From NCBI GenBank assembly GCA_945875845.1, contig CAMCMB010000025.1, positions 1 through 64,000 of the forward strand: a stretch of 64,000 nt of DNA, given 5' to 3'. Below the pieces are notes generated by a model. That model saw nothing but the letters and a program-made list of their open reading frames with translations. It had not been told where the DNA came from and ran no database searches. Origin of the DNA: Pirellula staleyi DSM 6068 (GTDB lineage: Bacteria; Planctomycetota; Planctomycetia; Pirellulales; Pirellulaceae). This document shows positions 9,482 to 17,590 of this stretch, one piece after another (positions within the stretch are counted from its first letter, which is position 1; every line of letters begins with the position of its first letter). The translations under genes were made by a program, and so were the position numbers.

Positions 9482-9729
9482 GCTTTTTGGCGGCAGTTTG
9501 AAAACCCGTGCCCGTAAGCGAGGAGCCGACGGCAATCCCTCGCTCACCGGCTTGTTGCTTTCATGGTACGACGGACTTCCAAGTCCGTCGAATTCCCCAT
9601 GGACGGACTAGGAAGTCCGTCGTACCGCCCTTACCCAACAACGACTTCTCTAAATCAACAAGTCGTCACGCGTCGGGCAACCATAGCCGATCTGACGGAG
9701 AACGCGTTCTTTCGCGGAGCAAAGGGCAA
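9482..9729. repeat. MITE-like palindromic element, copy 2 (core 9565-9626)
   Basis: This is one of the two most complete copies. The left end has GCTTTTTGGCGGCAGTTTGA, the cruciform core spans 9565-9626, and the right end has CTGACGGAGAACGCGTTCTT and GCGGAGCAAAGG. The right end matches, in reverse complement, the left end of copy 5 at 60010-60050. The element therefore occurs in both orientations with defined ends. It is about 248 bases and has no coding capacity. Confidence 0.88.
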
Positions 9730-9884
9730 CGATAATAAATGTACAGCCCAGTCGTGATTTCAATGTCTAGCCTCGTTTTCGGAGCTTAAACAATTCACTG
9801 AATCAGAGTATTTCAGTTGGGAGCTATTCCCCACGCCCCCTCAGAGGCCGCCTTTTTCCGTTCGGATTTATTTGCAATTTCAAC

Positions 9885-10017
9885 GGGAGGACGAGGCTCC
9901 TGCCGAGCTTACGACGCAATGGTTCGGCAGGAGCCTCACCCTCCCAAGCAATCCATGGATTGGGCAAAGTCGAGGAAAACTTGTTGAGAGGGGTGGCCTC
10001 GCTCTCCCGTTTTCCCC
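9885..10017. repeat. GAGGCTCCTGCCGA palindromic repeat, copy 1
   Basis: GAGGCTCCTGCCGAGCTTAC pairs with GGTTCGGCAGGAGCCTCACC across a short loop, and the outer CGGGAGG and CCCTCCC also pair. A second weaker palindrome (GGTGGCCTCGCTCTCCC) ends the unit. Relatives lie at 13609-13793 and 50694-50882. Confidence 0.85.
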
Positions 10018-10061
10018 GGTGATTTTTTGGGTAATTTGTCGCGCAGTTCGTTCCGAGAGGA

Positions 10062-10292
10062 CTATCGTCTTGCTTTGGCTTCTTCGCGGGCCGCTTTCAA
10101 AGCTGCCGTTTCATTTGCCAGTTTGTTTTCTGGACCTGATGGGAAGTACTGAACGTCGTCCTTCAAATAGAATGCGCTCGGCAGCGTTTGGCCAGCAATT
10201 TGGACTTGGCATCCAGTATTGGCAACGACGCTCAGGATGCCCGTCGCAATGACTAGGTAGGTACCAAGATTGGGTTTCTTGCAATTCAACAT
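10062..10292 (-). CDS. small conserved lipoprotein, function unknown
   Basis: The start at 10292 (MLNCKKPNLGTYLVIATGIL) gives a short hydrophobic signal and a lipobox-like VANTGC followed by QVQIAGQTLPSAFYLKDDVQ. The mature protein would be about 45 residues with an alanine/lysine-rich tail (AAREEAKARR). The text resembles a small lipoprotein I associate with planctomycetes, but I cannot give it a function. The longer ORF start at 10319 is less likely because it puts a polar stretch before the signal. It is divergent from the CHAT-like gene. Confidence 0.6.
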   Translation of the reverse strand: MLNCKKPNLGTYLVIATGILSVVANTGCQVQIAGQTLPSAFYLKDDVQYFPSGPENKLANETAALKAAREEAKARR

Positions 10293-10534
10293 TTCTGAAT
10301 TTCCATTATCCTTGAGCAAGTGCTGACCTGATTTCGGTCAGTCCGACATAACTCCAAACGCAGTGCGAGCCTAAAACTCTGAGGGTTGTATCGGCCAATC
10401 CCATTCTGTGCTTGAGTAAAACTTTACCGGTTTCAACAATTGAAACGTTGGCGTTCGCACCGGATCGCGCCCATAATGACTTTCGATAGCTTTTTTGTAT
10501 TCCCATTCCCGTAACGCTGGCGAACGACGTTGCA

Positions 10535-13519
10535 ATGATTCCACTCATTCGAAAGATCTTGTGTTTCGCCATCGGCTGGTCGCTTCTTCACGTTGCCTTT
10601 CACAACGGACTGAGAGCTCAGGGACTGCAAACAAGCAGGAATGTGATTGCAAGCAATTTGATTCGTCCCGAGTATTACACGGCGCTGGACTTCATCGCCG
10701 ATGGCCAAACGGCTCAAGCCAGTTCGGTACTTGAGTCCGCATTAGGGCAGTCTAGATTGATGAATGGTCAACGAGGAATCGATAGCATTCCTGCACTTGT
10801 GATGATGGGGGAGTGTTCTTTAGAGCAATGCGATATTGCGATGGCACTCGAAAGGTATGATGCTGCGCTGCAGATTTCGATGATGGGGCAGCGATGGCTT
10901 TCGTATCTCAAGAACCCACCGGGGGTTACCCGCGTGGATAGTCGCATTCGGGAAATCGGCTGGGCCAATAACATTCGCGGCACACAGATGGGTTCCTACA
11001 CGGAAGCTTGGCCGATCGCGTTGGCTTCGCCTGATATGTTGGTGGAGCTCCAAGCCGGTGCAGGAGTTGCCGGCAAATTGGTATCGATCGATGCGTTGGA
11101 AGTCTTGAGGTGCCAGGCAATTGCGCTTCGGCGGCGATTTCAATTACTGGGTCCGCTTGCCAAGCACAGCCCGTTGAATCGTGACCTCGTTGCTTGTTAT
11201 CGTGCCGCGTTGAATGGACAGTCCGAGCCGATCGTATGCGCCATGAACATCTGCCGTGCACTCGCAGAAATGGGTAATGGCGAAAGGGCTGAGCCAACAC
11301 GACTGTTGAAGCAAAACCTTAGTTTGGCCAGCGGTCTCGATCACCCGCTAACAGCTGTGGCTCTTCTGGCGTTGGCCGACATTGCAATCGAGTCCAACGA
11401 GATGCTCGCTGCCGGGGAGCGTTCGAATGAGGCCGCTTTTTCATCTGCCCGGGCGGGGCAAATGGAACATCTCGCGGAATCGATCGAGTATCTTAATTTG
11501 ACGGGTTTTGCAAACGGACACGCCGCGGCGAACGCCAAGCTTTTGGCTCAAATAATCAATTGGTCTTCGACGAAAAGTCGATTGGTTGCCATCCGTGGTC
11601 AAGTTGAATCGACCCGACTTTCCGCATTGGAGGGAGACCTGGAAGGATTCAAGAAGCACTCGGCGACAGGGACATCGATGTTATTGCCACAAGCCGTGGT
11701 ACTACCACGTGCGGAAGCCGTACTGCGGCATGCTCGGGCAATCGTGGATTTCCACGACGGAAAAGTAGGCGATGGAATCATCGCATTGTTAGAGGGTGTT
11801 GGCTTTCTTCGCGGCGCCGAGTCGGGCGTCGGTGCCCCGTCGCTATTTCAACTTAACTTGGCGCAGTCTTTGATCGGGAGCAAGGTTCTAAGCGAGGGCG
11901 TTGGTGAATCGCTGTTGATTGAATTGCTAAACCCGCCTGCGGCGGGCCACTGGCATGTCCATCCGCTTGAGCAATTGGCTTGGCAATTTGCAGATAAATC
12001 CGAAGCAGGAGAAATGTTGGCCGACATTCAAATTCGCAAACGTTCTGATGCAGAAATGGTGACTACTTTTGACAAGGCCGCTTGCCGGCGTTACCGACAA
12101 CAAGGCGAATTGGAATCTCGCGTTTTCGATTTGCAGTTAGCGTTTCACGGAGACAAGCGATTGATGAATGCGTTTCAGGTCAATCAAGTTGCTGGGATTC
12201 GCAAGCAGATTCCTGCACTTGAGCAAAACGCAGCCAAGATCGCGGAACTCATTGTCCCCTTGAGGGTCGACCCGAAATGGGACTTGCGAAAATGGTCCGA
12301 GGAGGACACAAGGCGTTGGGAGAGTTCTTTGCGATTATCGGATTCCCAAGAATCGCAACTCTGGGCGAAGGCCATTGGCCCCTTCGCTGTACCGGAGTTG
12401 TTTCCTCCCCAACATTCGCAAGAGGAACTCAACAAGGTGATTCCACCAAGTGATGCCGTCCTGTTTTTTGCGTTTCAAGGGGAGCAATTGCGAGGCTATC
12501 TCTGCCAAGCGGGGAAGTGGAAATCCTGGACGGTTTCCAACGCCGAATCGCTTCGACAGAACACATTGCAGTTGGCGAACGACTTAACCCTTCTCCGAAG
12601 TCGCGATGGGACGTCCGGTGAATGGAAAAAGAGCTGGCCGGTTGCAAAACGCTTGGAACTTCGAAAGCAATTGTTTCCAGTTGAGGTATGGGCGCAATTG
12701 CGGACCGCCGAGCGGTGGATCGTGATTCCAGATCGATTCTTGTGGTACTTGCCGTTTGAAACACTCCCGCTCTCGGATCAACCCGCTGCCTTGCCATGCA
12801 TATCCGAGCACAGGATCGTCTTCTCTCCAACGCTGGGGCTTGTCCCGCAATTGATGGAAACCAAGAGCTCCATTTCAAAATCACATTGCGTGGATGTACA
12901 CGCGGTTGACTTCCTAACCACGAACACAGCCCGTGCGAAGGAGTTCCGAGAAGAATTGGCTTCGTCAGAAAAACGTGTTATTATCGATCTAGGATCGAAA
13001 GGTACATCCTTTCCGCCGAGTAGCTTTTTCAAGATTGCCTCCGATCAATTGTTTTCGTTCGTCCCATCCACATTGGAAACCGTCGTACCCATTCCCACAG
13101 ACCGTATCGCAAACAAATCGAATATCTCATCTTGGCGTCGCCTCCCTTGGGGGACTCCAGCATCGGTCGTACTACCGGGCGTCAACGCAATGCCACCTCC
13201 GAGTGAGTCCATCGGCGATGAATGGTTGAGAGTTGCTTTGCCCATCATCGCTCAAGGGACCAAACACTTCACCCTTTCGCGGTGGCAAGTGGGTGGTGAA
13301 AGTACTGCAGCGCTGATGCGCTCGTTCACGAACAATCGACAGGACATGACGGTATCGGAAGCATGGCAGCGAAGCGTCTTGAGCCTTTGGGAAGAGAAGT
13401 TCGATCCGAAGTCAGAACCAGTCTTCCAAGGTGCTCCATCCACCAATTCAGAGCAAACAGTCGCCGGCTCTCATCCGCTTCTTTGGTCTGGTTACATCAC
13501 GATTGGAGATGCGAAGTAG
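10535..13519 (+). CDS. secreted TPR-like protein with degenerate CHAT domain
   Basis: This 994-residue protein has a signal peptide (ILCFAIGWSLLHVAFHNGLRAQ). A long helical, TPR-like region covers about residues 40-550. The C-terminal 370 residues follow the CHAT peptidase-like layout: WIVIPDRFLWYLPFETLPL, CISEHRIVFSPTLGL, then GTKHFTLSRWQVGGESTAAL and the terminal HPLLWSGYITIGD. CHAT proteases use a His in an xxHGxx strand and a Cys in a SACxT motif. Here the second site reads VVLPGVNAMPPPS and no His appears at the first. It is therefore probably a non-catalytic binding version. The function is unknown; it precedes the SGNH pair, separated by 300 bases of repeats. Confidence 0.75.
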   Translation: MIPLIRKILCFAIGWSLLHVAFHNGLRAQGLQTSRNVIASNLIRPEYYTALDFIADGQTAQASSVLESALGQSRLMNGQRGIDSIPALVMMGECSLEQCDIAMALERYDAALQISMMGQRWLSYLKNPPGVTRVDSRIREIGWANNIRGTQMGSYTEAWPIALASPDMLVELQAGAGVAGKLVSIDALEVLRCQAIALRRRFQLLGPLAKHSPLNRDLVACYRAALNGQSEPIVCAMNICRALAEMGNGERAEPTRLLKQNLSLASGLDHPLTAVALLALADIAIESNEMLAAGERSNEAAFSSARAGQMEHLAESIEYLNLTGFANGHAAANAKLLAQIINWSSTKSRLVAIRGQVESTRLSALEGDLEGFKKHSATGTSMLLPQAVVLPRAEAVLRHARAIVDFHDGKVGDGIIALLEGVGFLRGAESGVGAPSLFQLNLAQSLIGSKVLSEGVGESLLIELLNPPAAGHWHVHPLEQLAWQFADKSEAGEMLADIQIRKRSDAEMVTTFDKAACRRYRQQGELESRVFDLQLAFHGDKRLMNAFQVNQVAGIRKQIPALEQNAAKIAELIVPLRVDPKWDLRKWSEEDTRRWESSLRLSDSQESQLWAKAIGPFAVPELFPPQHSQEELNKVIPPSDAVLFFAFQGEQLRGYLCQAGKWKSWTVSNAESLRQNTLQLANDLTLLRSRDGTSGEWKKSWPVAKRLELRKQLFPVEVWAQLRTAERWIVIPDRFLWYLPFETLPLSDQPAALPCISEHRIVFSPTLGLVPQLMETKSSISKSHCVDVHAVDFLTTNTARAKEFREELASSEKRVIIDLGSKGTSFPPSSFFKIASDQLFSFVPSTLETVVPIPTDRIANKSNISSWRRLPWGTPASVVLPGVNAMPPPSESIGDEWLRVALPIIAQGTKHFTLSRWQVGGESTAALMRSFTNNRQDMTVSEAWQRSVLSLWEEKFDPKSEPVFQGAPSTNSEQTVAGSHPLLWSGYITIGDAK

Positions 13520-13826
13520 TGAGCCGTTCCAGCCAGGCCAACTTAACCAATCCACTGTTCGGTGGGGTGAGGTCACCGCTGTAAACATGTTTTCCTCGAC
13601 TATTCCCAATCCATTGATTGCTTGGGAGGGTGAGGCTCCTGCCGAACCATTGCGTCGTAAGCTCGGCAGGAGCCTCGCTCTCCCATTGATTTCCGATGGT
13701 TCGACATGGGAAAGATGTTTAGAGCGGTGGGGTGAGGCTCCTGCCGAACCATTGCGAAGCAAAGTGGCTCAGCAGGAGCTTCGCCATCCCTGCGCAAAAA
13801 AACCTCATGTGAATGTGTGGTGACCG
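13520..13826. other. repeat-filled gap
   Basis: The gap between the CHAT-like and first SGNH gene is almost entirely GAGGCTCCTGCCGA-family repeat. No ORF is supported. Confidence 0.75.
13609..13793. repeat. GAGGCTCCTGCCGA palindromic repeat, copies 2a and 2b
   Basis: Two units sit in tandem. Unit 2a has GTGAGGCTCCTGCCGAACCA pairing with GCTCGGCAGGAGCCTCGCTC. Unit 2b starts at about 13731 with GTGAGGCTCCTGCCGAACCA and has a more decayed right arm (CTCAGCAGGAGCTTCGCCAT). The orientation is opposite to copy 1. Confidence 0.85.
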
Positions 13827-15386
13827 ATGAGAAAGCGAAAAATCGTATCCCAGATTGCCGATGCAAACTGCCACGTGCCGACTCGAAATCAAAAGTCTTG
13901 GATAGGGTTTTTGGGTCCCCGACTTCTGCTCGTTTTTCTTGGGTTCGCTCCGTTCCTCATCCTTGAGATGTCCCTTCGTACGATTTGGCCGAAGCGGACA
14001 GTCATCCTTTCCGATCCCTTTTTGAACTGTGAGCAGTTGACCCCTCTATTCTATTTGGATGGAGAAAACTATCGGATACAACAAGAACACTTGAAGCTCT
14101 TCGCCCCGGCTCAATTTCCTGCGAACAAGAAAGTCAATACAAGCAGGATTTTTTGCATCGGAGGTTCTACGACTCAGGGGGAACCCTACAAACCCCCGAC
14201 GGCGTTTCCCACTTGGCTCCAACTCAATTTAGAGCTTGTCGAACCAAACAAAAATTGGGAGATCATTAATTGCGGCGGGCTCTCCTATGCCAGCTATCGA
14301 ATGCTTCCGATACTCGTTGAGATACTCCAGTATCAGCCGGATCTCGTGATCCTGGAATGTGGGCATAACGAGTTTCTCGAAGAACGCGAGTTGTCGGGCT
14401 GGCAACAGTCTCCCGTTGTAACTCGGGGGGCAACGCTATTTGCGCAATCATCTCGATTGATTCAATTTGCAGCGGACTGTACCCGTCGCATTTCACCGGT
14501 CGAGTCGACGACAACGAAGAGAACGCGATTGGAGCGAGAAGTCGATGCCTTACTTGACGATCAAGGGGGATTGGAAAAATATCGACGCGATGAACTCAAA
14601 CCGAAATCGGTGGTGGCATCCATGCGTTGGAATCTCATTGCGATGGTGCGGGCATGCAAAAAATCGGGGGTTCCCGTTGTTCTCTTGATTCCAACGTCCA
14701 ATGTTCGCGATTGTCCACCGTTCAAGTTTGAATTGAGCCAGCAAACAGATGCCGCTGCCAAGAAGCAGATTGAGTCGCTTTGGGCGCGAGCGACGAGTCA
14801 GGCTAAGAATTCAGATCCAGAGTTACTCAGCGGCGATATCGGCCATGAGTCAAGTCTCCGGGAGAAGCTGGAAGAAATATTGGCGATCGATTCAGGCCAT
14901 CCTGCGGCTCTGTATTGGCTCGGCAAACTTGAGCTTGGAGACGGCCAAATCGAATTGGCGCGTAAGCATCTCGTAGTGGCCCGAGACAATGACGTCTGCC
15001 CGTTGCGGGCGGTTACCTCGATCCAACAGTCGATACGAGATATTTCCACACAAGAGCAAACATGGCATTTCGATGTCGATACTATGTTCGCATCGGTCTC
15101 CCAGCATGGGCTGGTTGGGGACCGTTGGCTAATTGACCACGTCCATCCACGAATCGAAGGTCACCAATTGCTTGGCGAGCAGCTAACCGATCTCTTAATT
15201 GAAAAAAAGTGGGTCAAACCCATAGAACAAAATTGGCGTCTGAATCGATCCGCTGTATATCGCGATCATCTTGGGGGGCTTGGCGAAGACTACTTCATTC
15301 GGGGAAAACAACGGCTGGTCGGACTCATGTTGTGGACGCAAGGTCGTACCCGCAAAGGCGTGAGCCCTTGGGAGATCGCACCTTGA
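13827..15386 (+). CDS. membrane-anchored SGNH/GDSL-like hydrolase, copy 1
   Basis: This 519-residue protein has one N-terminal transmembrane segment (about residues 30-50) and an extracytoplasmic SGNH domain. Block I is FCIGGSTTQGEP with the likely nucleophile Ser114. It is followed by INCGGLSYASYR, PDLVILECGHNEFLEE and, near the C-terminus, DHVHP carrying the Asp and His of the triad. A small TPR-like segment (LYWLGKLELGDGQIELARKH) lies between the last two blocks. SGNH enzymes are esterases, lipases or acyl transferases; the substrate here is unknown. It is a paralogue of the next gene and 76 bases upstream of it, so the two are probably co-transcribed. Confidence 0.85.
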   Translation: MRKRKIVSQIADANCHVPTRNQKSWIGFLGPRLLLVFLGFAPFLILEMSLRTIWPKRTVILSDPFLNCEQLTPLFYLDGENYRIQQEHLKLFAPAQFPANKKVNTSRIFCIGGSTTQGEPYKPPTAFPTWLQLNLELVEPNKNWEIINCGGLSYASYRMLPILVEILQYQPDLVILECGHNEFLEERELSGWQQSPVVTRGATLFAQSSRLIQFAADCTRRISPVESTTTKRTRLEREVDALLDDQGGLEKYRRDELKPKSVVASMRWNLIAMVRACKKSGVPVVLLIPTSNVRDCPPFKFELSQQTDAAAKKQIESLWARATSQAKNSDPELLSGDIGHESSLREKLEEILAIDSGHPAALYWLGKLELGDGQIELARKHLVVARDNDVCPLRAVTSIQQSIRDISTQEQTWHFDVDTMFASVSQHGLVGDRWLIDHVHPRIEGHQLLGEQLTDLLIEKKWVKPIEQNWRLNRSAVYRDHLGGLGEDYFIRGKQRLVGLMLWTQGRTRKGVSPWEIAP

Positions 15387-15462
15387 CAATCGCGCTCCGC
15401 TCACCTCCAGCAGTATCCTTCACCTAGGCGTCGTTTTGATAGGACAGTTTTGATAGGACAGT

Positions 15463-17427
15463 ATGGAACCTTTGAATCGCCCCCCAAGAAAACGGAAGCT
15501 GTCACTCCCCAAGAAAATGCTTTTTTCGGTAGTCGCGACGCTCGGATTTTTTTTGAGCCTTGAGACAATACTGGCGGTTGTAGGAGTCCAGAGAGAAGTA
15601 AGTGTTGACGATCCCTTTGTCGGGTTCTCCGACTTGATACCGTTGATGGAACTGTCGCAGAACGACGACGGAGAAAAGAGATTCTCAACGGCGCAGAACA
15701 AACTACGTTGGTTCAACGCCCAATCCTTTCCCAAGATCAAGCAGCCCGGAACCAAACGTATTTTCTGTATGGGTGGTTCGACGACATACGGTCATCCCTA
15801 CCGGGATTCGACATCTTTTCCGGGATGGTTGCGTGAGTTTCTCCCCGTGGTGGACTCGTCGCATCAATGGGAAGTGATCAACGCAGGGGGAATTAGTTAT
15901 GCGAGTTATCGGGTCGCGGCACTTATGGAGGAGCTGGTGCAATACGAGCCAGACCTCTTTGTGGTTTACTCCGTACATAATGAATTCTTGGAACGCCGCA
16001 CCTACAAGGGAATGTTCAAAAAATCGCAACTCACTCTGCGAGCACATGCGTTGCTAGCGAGTACGCGGACTTGGGAACTGACGGATCGGTTTCTCAAGCA
16101 AGCACGCAAATGGACGACACAGTCAAGTGCGACGGGCGCGACACCCGCGAAAGCACCCGCGTCGCACGCAGATGTTTTGGCGCCGGAGGTCGACGAGATT
16201 CTCAATCACACGATTGGGCCGGTCGACTATCATCGCGACGTGGACTGGCGAGCGAATGTCCTGAATCACTACGAAGCAAACCTGAGACGCATGATTGGGA
16301 TCGCAAAACGCTCTGGCGCACAGATTGTCTTTGTAACGCCAAGCGCGAATGAAAAGAACTGCTCGCCATTTAAAAGCGAGCATCGCCCTGGACTCTCCCT
16401 ATTGGACAGCGAGCGATTAGAACTGCTTGCTGGCAATGCAGGGAGCCACTCCGACGCGGCAAACGCGGCAAACGCACTGGACATTCGCGAGGCTTTGGAA
16501 TCCTTGCAAGAAACAATCCAGATCGATCCGAACTATGCCGACTACCATTATCGTTTAGGGAAGGCATATTTCGCTCTCCATCGGTATTCCGATGCGCAGC
16601 AGTCATTTTGTCGCGCCGTCGATGAGGACGTTTGCCCTCTCCGTGCCGTGCCTGAAATCAGGCAAGCGATCGAGCGTGTTTGCCGAGAAATGCGAGTGCC
16701 CATGGTGGACTTTGAACAACGCTTGCGCCTGCTTTGTGAATCCGAACAGGGGCATGCTATCCTCGGCGATGAGTACTTTCTCGACCATGTTCATCCTACG
16801 GTCGACGTGAACCGACGCCTTGCTCTTTGGATCATCGAAGAGTTGCAGTCGCGTAGTCTCATTCTTGGTAGAAGCGTAGTGGATAACTCCCTCTCCAGTT
16901 CGCTCGCTGCAGCGGAGAAAAAAGTTTTCAGTGCAATCGATACAGAACTGCAAGGCTTTTCACTCCGCAATCTGGCCAAGGTCCTTCATTGGGCAGGCAA
17001 ATTCGAGGAAGCTGCGCCACGTGCCAGAGACGCATTGGAACTGCTTCCCAACGACCCTGAAAGCCGATTCGTTTTGGCCGATTGTTTGAACAACATTGGC
17101 CAGGCCGAGGACGCGTTGCTGGAATACGAAAAACTCTTTGCAAACGGCGAGGACTATCCACGTGCCTTCCATCCGTACGGTGAATTGCTCGCCGAAGCGG
17201 GAAAACTGAATCAAGCCAAAGCGTATTTACTATTGGCGATTCTGCAAAACCCAAACAATGCCGGAGCTTTCCATCGGTTGGGCGTCGTCCATCTTCAGTT
17301 GGGTGAATTCGAATTTGCGGTTGAGTCGTTGGAAGAGTCGAATCGACTCTACCCCGGCGATACCGCAACCCTTTTCTATTTGGAAACCGCCAAAACCAAA
17401 CAACGCGAACAGCCCGAACGACGTTAA
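15463..17427 (+). CDS. membrane-anchored SGNH/GDSL-like hydrolase with TPR tail, copy 2
   Basis: This 654-residue paralogue of the preceding gene has the same order of a membrane segment (residues 20-45), FCMGGSTTYGHP, INAGGISYASYR, VYSVHNEFLERR and DHVHP. It then adds about 180 residues of TPR repeats (NLAKVLHWAGKFEEAAPRAR, RFVLADCLNNIGQAEDALLE, FHRLGVVHLQLGEFEFAVES). Block III differs from copy 1, with VHNEF instead of GHNEF. The TPRs suggest a role in a protein complex at the outer face of the membrane. An acyl-modification role on surface polymers is plausible but only inferred. Confidence 0.85.
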   Translation: MEPLNRPPRKRKLSLPKKMLFSVVATLGFFLSLETILAVVGVQREVSVDDPFVGFSDLIPLMELSQNDDGEKRFSTAQNKLRWFNAQSFPKIKQPGTKRIFCMGGSTTYGHPYRDSTSFPGWLREFLPVVDSSHQWEVINAGGISYASYRVAALMEELVQYEPDLFVVYSVHNEFLERRTYKGMFKKSQLTLRAHALLASTRTWELTDRFLKQARKWTTQSSATGATPAKAPASHADVLAPEVDEILNHTIGPVDYHRDVDWRANVLNHYEANLRRMIGIAKRSGAQIVFVTPSANEKNCSPFKSEHRPGLSLLDSERLELLAGNAGSHSDAANAANALDIREALESLQETIQIDPNYADYHYRLGKAYFALHRYSDAQQSFCRAVDEDVCPLRAVPEIRQAIERVCREMRVPMVDFEQRLRLLCESEQGHAILGDEYFLDHVHPTVDVNRRLALWIIEELQSRSLILGRSVVDNSLSSSLAAAEKKVFSAIDTELQGFSLRNLAKVLHWAGKFEEAAPRARDALELLPNDPESRFVLADCLNNIGQAEDALLEYEKLFANGEDYPRAFHPYGELLAEAGKLNQAKAYLLLAILQNPNNAGAFHRLGVVHLQLGEFEFAVESLEESNRLYPGDTATLFYLETAKTKQREQPERR

Positions 17428-17590
17428 GGGGCAGTCAACAGCGTGTTACCGTCACCTCGTGTTTTTTGACCGCACCAAATGCCAAGTTGGATCGAGATAG
17501 AAATGCATCGAACGTGATTTTCCATTATAATAGGTCTCCTGCCAATCCGTTTTCCTCGCAGACTACGCCCCCTCCAACTCACCATAAACC

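Larger units (their letters stand above)
9460..10061. other. repeat-rich intergenic region
   Basis: There is no supported gene between the WYL-like gene and the small lipoprotein. The region consists mostly of MITE-like copy 2 (9482-9729) and a copy of the GAGGCTCCTGCCGA palindromic family (9885-10017). Confidence 0.75.
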
